Origin: Balanoglossus misakiensis
Lineage: Eukaryota; Hemichordata
Direction: 5' to 3'
Assembly (NCBI GenBank): GCA_040954595.2
Contig: CM082594.2
Coordinates: forward strand, 9,424,001 to 9,488,000
DNA: 64,000 bases
The notes beneath the pieces are model-generated. The model was given only the letters and a program-made list of their open reading frames with translations. It ran no database searches and was not told the origin of the DNA. Below are positions 48,963 through 60,900 of the stretch, in pieces (the stretch's first letter is position 1; each line of letters begins with the position of its first letter). The position numbers and the translations under genes were made by a program.

Positions 48963-51900
48963 ATGACGGGTTACACAGGTAAGCTTATTCTCTGCATGTT
49001 TTTTATAATTGACAGGTAAAACGGCCCTAATGCAGTGAAGAAGTCATACTTTTGTATTTATTTAGAAACTGTTTACAACTCAATTGAAAGTGGAGACAAA
49101 GCAATAGATAAACGTTACCAGTAAGTATACAAGGATATATTACAGCCTGACTAGGGCCCTTACAAAAAATTGCAACTGACTGTCTTGGGACATGCTGTAC
49201 CCCTCAGTAGATGAGGAGGGTGTCGAAATGTTCATTAAAGGATACTTGTCTATGGAATTTATATTAATGAGTGATTTGTTTTGTTGTTTTTCCAGACATG
49301 AATAAAAACTGGGTCCATCCTCCCACTGCCCTGACGCAAGGTCACGTCATCTACAATGTCAAAGTAAGTTGCAGTTTAATTCTATCCAAGTGATTTGATT
49401 TCAAAGGCCCAGACCCCAATGAATGAAGGAATATGATAATAGTCTAGTATGTGTACAGTAAGAAGAATATTTCAAAACATTTCTGTCTGATGTGACTTGT
49501 GTGATTGGCTATTTTATTGACCCTTGTTAAAAGCATAATTGCTGATTGTTATCATTGATGCAGTTCTTAGGTCAAACTGAAGTTGATTCACCGAAAGGTG
49601 CGGAAATGGTAAAAGAAGCCATTAGAAAACTAAAGGTATGTTAAATTAACAATATAATTTTTGTTTGTATCATTAACTGAGTCAATGCAAACACTCTCCC
49701 ATCACTGTGGTCTTCAGATTATTTGTTCCCCTTGGCATCATTACCAGACCCCACAGATTGTATTCTGTTGAGGCAAAAACGTTCTAAAATGATTCAACAC
49801 AAGCCAGTGACCGTTGGTATAAAACCCATCTGTAGCTGTCATTGCAGTTACAAGAAGAGAACTTGTGAATAAAACATCAACACATGAGGTTTTGTAATGT
49901 GATCTTTAGAAACTGGAACTTACACTGCACAGGGAGTATACCAGTCCTTGTAGAATGTTACTGAGCTGGGGGAAAATGTCTAACAAATCCAAGCAAGTTC
50001 AGAGAAAACAACGTGTCTTTGGAAGGTGCCACTTGCACTTGGCTGTAAACGTTCTCTTTCCAATCACAAAATTATTGCCCTTTCTATTTTAATTCAGTTT
50101 TCCAGACATATAAAGAAGGCAGAAGGAAACAAACCTCCCAAAATGGAACTGACAATATCATCAGAGGGCATTGCCTTGCAAGACCCGAAGACCAAGGTAT
50201 TAAAGGCCGACGATCGCGTCTTATGAGTGTATTTAATGTTCATGGATTGAGTGCTCTTGGTGTTAAAGTCAGACATGTTGAAGAGATTGCGTAGCCATTT
50301 AGATAACCTGGTCAACATGGATTAGAATTTTGAAGCTCAAACACTGCTGGAATATCCTGGAATCTGTTTTGAGCCAGTTCAGTGCTGATGTGTACGACAA
50401 ACTGCATTTTGATTTCTTTTTTTTTCCAGGAGAAACTGCACACACACTTTTCCACTACACAGGATTTCCTACCGGAATCTGTTTTGAGCCAGTTCAGTGC
50501 TGATGTACATCAAACTGCATTTTGATTTCTTTCTTTCCAGGAGAAACTGCACACTTTTCCACTACACAGGATTTCCTACTGTGCTGATGACAAAACTGAT
50601 AAGAAAATCTGTGCCTTCATCGGCAAAGAGACACCGTCAAACAGGCATTTGTGTTTTGTGCTGGACAGTGAGAAATGTGTAAGTACTTATCGATCAGATG
50701 AACACATCAACTGAACTGAGTACTTATACTAAGCCCCTGGAGTCGTCTGTACTACAAAAGCAAAACCTTTTATCCAGAAAAGATCTGTTGATCCTTTTAA
50801 ATCTATGAATCTCTGACAGAAGGTTATTGACAAATAAAATCTTCATTTTATAGGCGGAAGAAATCACTCTAACTGTGGGACAAGCATTTGATTTGGCATA
50901 TCGGAAATTTTTGGACACCTCTGGTCGAGATATGGAAATGAAGAAGCAATTTCTTGCCTTGCAGAAAAAGGTAATGTTGTCAGTTGCGACAGAAGTCTTG
51001 CACCATAAAGTAAAAAACAAGCACATAGTGACTGGCCATGAGGGCAACAGCATACACCTGTCTACCTGAGGAAAGTGATGAGTCAAACCAAAGGGGTTTG
51101 TTTCCAGAGACTGAAAGCAGAGGGAATCCATAGTTACAGCTACTGTGAGTTGATTTCAGCCACCACTATCAATCCTACACTTGCAGCGACTAGGATCGAG
51201 TGTGCAGGAAAAAGATGATGTTGTAAATATTTGTGGAATGCTTTTGTTTTGGACAGTTACAAGAGGTTGAGGCTGAAAACACCAAACTCAAACAGAGAGT
51301 AGCAGAATTAGAGGCTTTGACTGGACAACAGTCAACCACACCGAGCAATGCCGTTAACAGTCTCCAAGCTAGTCTGCCCAAGGTGAGATTCAGATTTAGA
51401 AAATGAAGTGATAACAGTTGCGACAATAAAATGAGAAATTTAGTTTCTTATTCTGTTGTGATTGATCAAAGTTTGTCATGAAGATCCTTCTGCCATCAGT
51501 GTTACATGTATATTTTGCATTTCCATTCAATATTTTCATGTCGTTCCTTTTTGCACACCTAAAACAGCAATTTTCAAATTTTCTATGGCATGTCTGCATT
51601 GTTTTCATCATTCTATTTTATTTTTTACTTTTTTGCATCTTTGCTTGGTTAATTTTGTGTTGCAGTTATCCCTTTGATTTAGTTCTCATTCTTTGTAGTT
51701 TGCATTTTGTAAACCATTTTCTTTGTGGCAACTTCTTTTTCTTTCACTGTGCACAGAGGTCTTCTAGTCCTCTTACTTCTGTAGAATCTAAGACCCCGCA
51801 ACTTACCCTTAAAGAACAGGTGAGTTTGGGTGACTTTTGGTTTTGTATTGGCATTAACTTGAATGTGGGGAGGGAGAGAGAGACATGTGCTGATAGACAG

Positions 51901-54900
51901 ATAGACGTATGCATGAAACAGCAATACTAATTTGATGGAATAGCCTTGCACAACTTGTAGACGTAACACTGGGTACTAATATTTACAAATGCTAACTTTT
52001 GGTGTCAACAGTTTAAAATCGTGAGCTCAATTCTGCAGCATGCAGTTAAGAAAAGTATAAATCAAGGTGTTGTTTGGGGGCGCTATTAGATTGATGACTT
52101 TCTGGTCACAACCTGTAGAGGGCATTGAATCAGACAGTCTGTGCTGCACTCAGAATGTGCAGACACTAAGATCATGACAGGCTAATGCTTTGTTACAAAC
52201 ATTGCCAGAACCATCTTGCTGACATGCCTCGGACAATTTCGTTCCACCATTACGATCGTCTCCAGTGTTTTCTTTGTCATTAAATACAGGGGGAAGTGTG
52301 TCATTGACAATGACTTGTACAGTTACCTTTTGCATAGTTGAAAAACTTGTGCAATGTGAATAACACATTTGCTCTATACTGGAAACTTAAAACAGCACAC
52401 TGAAATTGTTGCAAAGTAGAACTAAATGTTCCCAGGATAGGCATCGTCCAAATTTGAGATTCAAAGGCGTCTCTACTTCAATTGAGGAGTCTTGAGAATG
52501 GACAATGTAATATGCTAATGTTCTGATTTATATCCTGATTCCTGGGAATGACAATCATCCTCTTGTTCCTGGTCATTGCCGATGTTCATTATTCAGGAGC
52601 CAATGTCAATTAAAAGTTTAAGACCTATGATTAAATATGCAAATATGGAGTTCTGTCAATAATTGAACGCTGTGGCAAACTTGGGGGAGGGGAGTCAAGC
52701 GACCTGATTTAATGTCCTTCTTTGTCTTTTCAAGTCACTCTAATTTGCTAATTCCTTGAAAGGAGGGAAAAGTGTTGCTCACAGGTGCAATGTTGACTTT
52801 CTGGAGACCATTTCAACCAGGGGTTTAGTCAGAGTCTCATTGTTCAAATGTAAATTCACAGGGTGCAGAGAACCAACCCCACAAATATGCATTTAGTGAA
52901 TCAAACTCAAAGGCAAATTACCTGAGGTACAACACACCAGTCTTTGTAAAATGCGTCATTTGCATTGTGAAGTCTGAGCCTCTTGTAAATTGGAGCTAGT
53001 TACTTCACTAGTGAATATGTATTGCCTTCGCTGAAAAAATCAATGCAGATCAGTTCTTTAATCAAACAACTTGAGTTACATCATCCACTGAAATCCGTTC
53101 TTAGACAAGTCTCAAGTCTTTGTTTGCTGTGAGAACTCTGGAATAAAGAGTCGATAAAAAACGCCTTGCATTTGTGTCCTATTCCAGGTCATTTTGGTAG
53201 AATTACAAGTATGCGTGTAAAATTTCAAGGTGTCTGTCTGAAGCCACTGTCTACGCATACGTTTCGAGATATCAATGCAAAGTTGGAGTGAAATGGCGCA
53301 TAATACATTCCATATGCACAAAGCGGTGTACATGTAATCTGACCCATTGTGAAAGAGAGCTCTAACTTCCTAAAATTGGTTTGGTTCGACAAAACTGACC
53401 AGCAGCGAGTGGCCTTTTGAATTAACTCTAATAAAACAGCCAGACATGCAAAGTCATTTTGCAGCGTTTTGATGATTTGCAGACGATTTGACATCTTAGG
53501 TTACAAAAGTGAAAAAGATATTCTCAGCCGTATCTTTACCAGGGATGTTGTGTGAAGTTTGTAAAGTTAAAAATAAAAGTTTATAGTAGTCATGCAGAAT
53601 TGCTGTAGGTGATAAAACAAAAGGTGGGAAAAGGTATATGGAACAGGGTATTTCCATGGAAACGGTTCTCTGCTAGATTTGTTTTAAACATCACAACTGG
53701 GCCAGTGTAAAGTACACTGAGAAAAACATCTGTTAAGAACAATTCTTTAGACACGATTCTGGACGAGTCCGATATTCACCAGTTACTAAACAACATGCAG
53801 GTAAAGGTGATACCTGTTTTGTGATGCAGATTGCCATGTGATCAGTTGTGCCTTTCTGTAAAGATTCCAGCCAGACAAAACAGCCACAGGCGATTGGACT
53901 GTATGTGGTACTTATTGTCTGCTCTAAACTTTTTGCAGAATGAAGTGTAATGCTCAGAAAGTTTTAAAGAGAGAGGGCCCAGGGAACTGAAATGAGATCT
54001 ACTCCATCCTTTTCACATCATTCATACTGTTGGTCCTTAATTTGAATACTGGTGTATAAATGGAAAAATATGGATAGAAAGCTGTTGATTCAATCAGTTC
54101 TGAAATATTTTACTCTTGAGGAAAATTGAAATAACATCTGTCGATTCTTGCATTTTGTTGCTTGCTATTAAAGAGGAACTGTAGCCACATAAGCTTATAA
54201 TTTTTTTGCCGTGTTACATATTCATGAGTTTTGATTATTTTTCATAACCATGGTGACATTTCTGTTCCAGGCTCTTCAACATCAGCAAGCATTGCAGTCT
54301 CAGCCACAAGCTGATCATCTGTTTGAGATGGAGCCATTTTCACCGACTGGCGCCGGAACTCACAATGGTTTTCCACACTCGGCACCCAGCAAGTCCAACA
54401 CTACTCTGCCACTAGCGAGTCCTGCTGTTCCTATTGCCCCGGGTAAGATTCCAATCAACTATTGCCCTGTGGACACACCAGACACTGGAGGAGTCATGTG
54501 ACTGTGGTACAAACAAACACTCATGGGTAGCAATGTCTTGAGTCATCCAAAACTGTTTGCACGCTTGGTCCATTCTAATATTTCAGGTTAATCTCATCTA
54601 TTTAAGCAACAGAAGCCATTGTGCATATGGCCAGCGAGTGAGCATCATGGCTAGCTTATCCTTCCGATGGATCCTTCCATCCTCTGCAACACAGTCTGAG
54701 GAACTCACAACAGGCAAATTACAATGTACCACTGCAGCACACAAACCACTCTAGCATCCCAACCAAGTTGACATGGCAACACACAACCCACTATGCAGCA
54801 GTCAAATTTACCACCACAAAAAATAAATTCTGTACATGCAACGATGGTAGAGAGCCATGGAATCACATGACTGAACCATAATGGCCTGGCAGAGGTCAAT

Positions 54901-57900
54901 GCCACCTTGCCATTAGACCCCCAAACTGCCTTATCAGATTAACATAAGAACTGATTTACTGCAAACATAGCTTATCAGGTGGAAAATGGAACAGTACATT
55001 TGAATTGTTTGAGTTGTGATGGACCCTGGACATGCTGGATGAGACCCTAGATTTGCCTCAAGTCAAGAAACTGAACTGACCCTCTGCAAATAGGAACATC
55101 TGATGTTATATAACAGAGCACCTTTGTCCATGTATTAAGCTATTGAATCTGCATAGACTTGGAGAATAACAATCTGTTTGAGAACAAGTGGGGTCATTGA
55201 CCATTGACATCTCAATCAGCAGACATTTTGACAACTTCATGCAAAAATGTTTCGGAAAAGAAGATGTAGAGTTTCAACAATGTGTGGCCAATCAGACAAA
55301 TGTTTGCCATGTACTGAAAAATATACAGTCCCTCCCCTAGATACACAACACTGAGACTGAGTCACTTTTAACATTTTAAAATCACCAACAGCAATTGTTA
55401 CGTAATTCATCAGATTTTGAGAGCAAGGCCCTTATCAGATACTCTCATAATGTGACTGCAACATCATCAGCTGTTTTTATATGCCTCATTGAACTCAAAC
55501 AATGAAGTTAATTTACATAAATTAACCCAAACTTTGTCATCCCCAGAATCTCTTGAACTTACAGTCTGTGAATAACACATACTGTTTCCTATTACAGAGG
55601 CGTTACAATCAACATCAGTGTCTTTTCCGATGTTGTGTATTGTAATGAGAAACAGTTATTCAAGTGGTACTATTTGATGTGTTTCTCACGTTTGGGCATA
55701 CACCCCTTCTCGGCCGGCTTTGCCAGTCTTTTTGATTCACCAGCCGATGGAGATCTTCTGTACTATAGGTTAGGGTGCAAACCAAGCCATCCAACCTTTC
55801 CAACATACTAACCTTTGATCTTTCACCTTCCTTTCGGCCATTGATCATAAATTGTAAGATAACACCTGTTTAACGCAATCACTGTCACTTTCGTCTGTTA
55901 ATTGAGACAGTTATGTCTGATTCCCATGAGCTCCCAATGCTATGATTTATAGACTCAGAGGAACTGGTATCATTGAAGATGCATTAGGTGCTTTTCAAAT
56001 TGCCTTATATGAGCCAGTATACAGCTCAGCTAATATTGCTTCAATTGATTGATTGATGGATTGATTGATTGACCCATATGAAACTGATCAAAGCAGAACC
56101 TACTTTAAAAATGTGACATACAAAACAGGTTTTGTCAATTATTAAAGTCCCAAACCCCCAAGAGTATAAACGTTCTTGATGTACGAAGAACCCGATCATG
56201 CACGTAATATATAAACCATAACTGTTCCGAAATTGTCATGTGGCCACGTTGGTGTTATATGCACTTGCTACAGATGAAGATTATTCCTCCCGGTTGGAAT
56301 AAGAATTTTTACGGTATTTGTAGCATGTAGTGAAAGTATGTGTGCAACGACAAAGTCAATGCACTCTGGCCAACATCCGAATATTCTGGGACATTTCACT
56401 ATCCCAAATTGTAGCTGCCTCTGACCTCCTGGCTAATTATTGTCGTGGCGACTTCCTCTCGTCCAGAATTGGGAGGAGCCCCCCACACGGTTGCTAGGTG
56501 GAGAATGTGGGCGGGGATGTCTTTTGCTGCAGGTATCATGACCACCACAGGACACTTCGTACCCTGAATGTGAAAATGAATAACAGACCGGTTGGCTTCT
56601 GTGGAAATGACACAAAAGCAAGAATGTGATTTGCAAAGGTCACTCTCTGTGACTGCTTGACTGTACTTCTTTTTTGAAATTCCAACCATTATGACATTGT
56701 AAGCCAAGTTCATTTGATGCAGGCCGAGTCTATAGCCGTAAACCTGACCTGAACAGAACAACTATTCTAGAAATGCCTTTAATTGGGGGCAATGGGGCAA
56801 AAGTGTCATTTTGATAGGAAATAATTGGTCTGGTTAGAGTGGGCTACTTTGAACTAAAGCACGACTATTAGCAGCATTTGAGTGCGAGCTGTAGAACTTT
56901 CTGGATTTTTTTTACAAAAGAGGGTAATGGTTTAAGTTTCTAAATAGAGAGTGCTGTGGGTTCACCCTGTTTATGGTCTGACCCCTCCCCTTTCCAAGTA
57001 CATGTAGTAGGTGTGGTACGGTATCATAGTCTTAAAAAGGGTCAAGTGCCACTTATTAAGGAAACTTCTCAAAATACTTGTGCAATAAATATAATATACT
57101 GGTGCTTCATTTCAATGTTGTCTTCATCAACATTATCCTGGCATGGTCTTCACAATTCTCATCCCCACTTTCATTGGCCACATTCATTGACAACTTTGAA
57201 GTCGTCATTGACCAAGACTGTTGTTGTTTTCTTTTCGACAGCATTGGCACCACCACCGCCAGTTCCAGCCAGACCTAGAACCCATGCTTCAGCCACGTCC
57301 ACACCACCTCCGCCACCAAGACCAGCTCCGGCCGCTCCAAGTCAACCATCAGTCGCTGCGCCAGGTAACCAACACATCTTATTCTTCCTTTAACTTTTCT
57401 TTATTTTCCAAAGTTTTTCTCTGTGCATCAAATAAAGCTGTTGTCATCCAAAGTACTCTATGTGTCATCAAAGTCTCTCTGTGAGAAACATTGTTATTGT
57501 TGATGAACGACACCAACAGAGACAGAACATGGAGTTTATTGATGAACATCATTTTGTCTTGTAGATCCATTTGGCAGTGGCCCCTTCACCGCCAACGAAG
57601 CCATGTCAGCTCCTCCCAAGACAGATTATGATGTCGCAATACGCAACATTGACAAGCATATGGCTGAATTACAGGTGGGCATATTAGCTGGTCTCTGTTT
57701 TCTAGCTCTCAGTTGTTAGAGAGTTAGCCTAGAGTTGACCCAATTGGACACTTGCTTATAATCTCTGCTGCACATTGGCCTGACCTGTTGTCCATTCTTC
57801 CACACCAAATGTTGTTCATTAAGGGTATGTCCCTTCTTCACATGATAAATGACATGTACTGTGACACAGAATGACCCACTGAGAATGTGTATCTATCTTT

Positions 57901-57994
57901 GGATTCGTTTTTACAGGAAGGCTTCGGCGCAGGATTGACGATGGGAAAAGATGATTTTTCTCTTGAAGACCTTGACCCTCTGAATCAGAAGTAA
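48963..57994 (+). CDS. GULP1: GULP1 / CED-6 engulfment adaptor (PTB domain), 12 exons
   Basis: Exons: 48963-48978, 49296-49363, 49564-49635, 50098-50196, 50541-50678, 50854-50970, 51257-51382, 51757-51819, 54271-54442, 57242-57364, 57565-57674, 57917-57994. The total is 1182 nt, 393 aa (human 304). The PTB domain spans about residues 17-160 ([59 protein letters not shown]). A leucine-zipper coiled coil follows at about 158-200. Then come FEMEPFSP, a proline-rich stretch (about 292-330), DPFGSGPF (AP2-type DPF motif) and the conserved end ([10 protein letters not shown], then LDPLNQK). The family binds NPxY tails of engulfment and lipoprotein receptors (CED-1/LRP1 type) and acts in apoptotic-cell clearance and endocytic trafficking. 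The extra length is mostly in the Pro-rich region. The first coding exon is only 16 nt. Translation could instead start at the ATG at 49298. Confidence 0.93.
49066..49120 (+). other. Optional 55-nt exon in GULP1 intron 1
   Basis: The segment has TATTTATTTAG before it and GTAAGTATAC after it, a near-consensus donor. It is open in the frame entered from exon 1. Its length is not a multiple of three. Inclusion would end the frame after 25 residues, with the stop overlapping the downstream ATG at 49298. Transcript support is needed. Confidence 0.4.
50359..50579 (+). repeat. Tandem duplication over the 3' splice site of GULP1 exon 5
   Basis: Copy 1 (50359-50473) and copy 2 (50474-50579) share the same intron end, the CCAG acceptor and the first 39 nt of exon 5. 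They differ in a few short indels: an extra CACA in the copied exon part, a longer T-run in copy 1, and changes after GCTGATG. The working acceptor is in copy 2 (exon starts 50541). Copy 1 offers a decoy acceptor at 50429, and reading on from it gives a frame that hits TGA at 50523-50525. Confidence 0.9.
51820..57241 (+). other. GULP1 introns 8 and 9, no other gene
   Basis: Intron 8 (51820-54270) and intron 9 (54443-57241) are the longest of the gene and flank exon 9 (54271-54442). I see no additional coding exon or RNA gene in them. A short GATT repeat lies at about 56044-56072. Confidence 0.6.
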
Positions 57995-60900
57995 TATTAG
58001 CGGTGATGTCTGTTGACTAATCTGTCTTCCTCAACTAAGGTGAAGTTCTGATCTTTCCTATTTTCCAATTTTGAACAAAATATGCATTGAAGGAACGGGT
58101 GTCATGGTTACGTGAGAATCTGGAACTTTATCATAGTGTGCTATGGATGGATACTGCTGTGTTTATGCCGAAATTGTGCCAAGGTTGAAAACTACGATCT
58201 GGATTGGAAACTCTGGGATGCATGCCACTTTGACATCATGGGTCATGGTAAAAATAAACTGCAGACTGGTATGGGAACATTTCAGAGATTGGCCAGTGTG
58301 GACCACATATACCCTTGTGTGATTGGTGGAACGAAGATGTTGAGTTAACGGAATTTGATGACGTACATGGAACTTGATAGAAACAGTTTGAAGCTCTCTT
58401 GCACTGATTCGAAGAATGATTGAATGTGTTTTTGCTACCTTACAAATTCGGGATATGAACGACTTGAGTGATAGTGGAACATTTTGATGTTGACATTTTG
58501 CCGCGTGTATCATTCGTGATTGGATGGTGAGACGACAATGTACGTTTGCTATCCAGTCGCTCATCGGATGACGTAGAAATTTTCTCAGCAACTTTTTCAG
58601 TAACTCTCACTCTTGCAAAACCATGACAACACAAACGTACATATGATGTCGTCACACCTGGTTGCCCAGTAGTTCAAATGCAATCAGACCTTATTTTCAG
58701 GGTTGTGCAGTTCTTATGTAAGAACTGTCAACAAGAAAGATAAAAGGTTTAGCAGTTGCTACGGTAACAACCCTGAATACCCACAAATGCCTACATCAGT
58801 GACTTTTCTTGTATATTGACACAACCTTGTGATCAGTTTATTTCTGTAAGTAAGGGAAGGTTATGAGCATATGCTGTAGTTTCTGATTTCAGCTGGATCT
58901 TTCAATTGGAGTTTTACGGTACTTGACTCAAATGGTCTTCATGGGTCCCTCTCTGTATTCAACTTCAAAATTACTTTAAGCTGTGGTACCAAGGACGCAG
59001 CCTGGCTGGTAATGGCTGCGTCATTGTAGTCAAGGTTACGGCTTTTGTCTTCATCAAATGACCTGAACTACATCCAGGTCTCAAGAGGTATAAGCTGAAC
59101 TAAATGAAATCAGGCAGAAGGTTACTCTTGTATGTAATGTGATTACTTTTTTTTCTCCAAATAATTCCATATGTAGATTTGTATTCAGTATGTGCGTGCG
59201 TGCGTAGAACTTGCTCCAAGAATGATGTCATGAGCATGTGACATGTTCCGCTTGTATTCGAAGATGCCTTGAAGCTTTACTGGCATGGGAAATAGTTGAT
59301 ACTTCCATGTTATACTAAGCCACACATTATTTGATTTAATGCAAATAAAATCAGGATGACTTATTCTAAGAAAAACTAAAGCCAAAATACAAAGTGCATT
59401 TCCAAATCTGGTTAACATCTCAAACAGCATTCTACAGTTGATGTCAAATTCATGGGATGATACTAATGATTGTGTATCTTAATGCCTCAATTTCATAGGG
59501 GTAGCTGTTGCCATGGTAATATATTGGATTCTTGACACAAGTACAGCAATATCTTAAAAAATATTCAACTCGTCATTGCATAATCCTTTTTATCACATTT
59601 AATATTTTTTGTTTATCAAAATTTCACGTTTTGTATTAGTTTTTTGTTATATTTTGCTTCTCAGCTATCACTTTGTTATTTTCTTTTGACTTTCAGTTAT
59701 AAATGATTTAATTTTCATAAGACATTTTCATTGTGTTGGATTTTCTTTTCTTTTCTTATTATATTTGCTTTCTACAAAATTCACTAATTTTCTGAAGTCT
59801 TGCTTGAACTGTTCACTTCCAGATAATTCTATTTTTATATCTATTGTAAGATGTGGAAACTATATTTAGAAAAACATTGTAAAGAAACTTCATAAAATTT
59901 AGATAAAATAAAAAAGATAAAATTTACCAGTTTTGGTCATAGCTCAAAAATTATTCATAGTAGAACCTCAAACTTCAATGGGTATACAATGCAATATTCA
60001 TGATGAAATTTAACAGCAGATTCAGTCTTTCATAACTTCTTGGAAACAATATCATTATCAAGACAAATTTTGGTGTATAATTAAATTGCATTTAATATGC
60101 CTTTTGTGAATCCAACATTGTATAACATTAAGAATTGATTATTTTCTTATTTGCATTTACTTCTTTTGCTTTTGAAGAAAGTTATTATTATTTAGGAATC
60201 TGGTATGGTCTTTCCGAGTGGTTGTATTAAATTGGTAGTATGTGCCTTGTGGACAGATTTTCAACGATGGTCCTCCAAATCTATTGATTCTTTGCTATAT
60301 TAAAGTGTGGGATGACTTGAACTGTGAACAAACGATTGCAAGATCATTCTCAATGGAATAAGGAGTTTCATTTACCATGGCAACACTTGTGTATTTCTTA
60401 AACAGATAAATGATGAATTTAAAAAAAAAAAATTTAATTGATATTGAAATTTGGAGAGTAAACTTGACAGAGAAGTATTTTTTACAGTGGAAAGGAAGAT
60501 GTTTGAAAATTCATGTAACAAGGTGTGTGTTTATGCAGTAGAGTTAAGCATGCATAAATTATTACAAACACTTTCTTTTTGGACAAGAGATTTTGCTTAT
60601 GTATTACTGAGATGGCAATGTTTTAGTATTCTGAGAAATAAAATTATGCAGAGTAAAGTATTTCATTGCATGTGGTCTTGTAAGTCTTAACAAACGAAGT
60701 GCGAGGACTTGAAAATTTGACCTTTTTATGTGTGTGGAACCGGAAAGGCTCCGTCTCGTGCAAGTCTATTTGGGGGTCTGTTGAAGTCTTGCTTCAGCCT
60801 CAGAGGTGGAAGTAAAATCAGCAATCAAAGTTCTAATTGTTGAGTGGTATAACCAAAAATTGAATTGTAAAAGTTATATCTGACATTGGCTGTCTTTTTG

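Noticed and set aside
50430-50473. Copy 1 of the duplicated exon start as a real GULP1 exon
   Set aside because: It is frameshifted by a CACA insertion, lacks a good donor and leads to TGA. The copy 2 exon gives a full PTB domain in frame.
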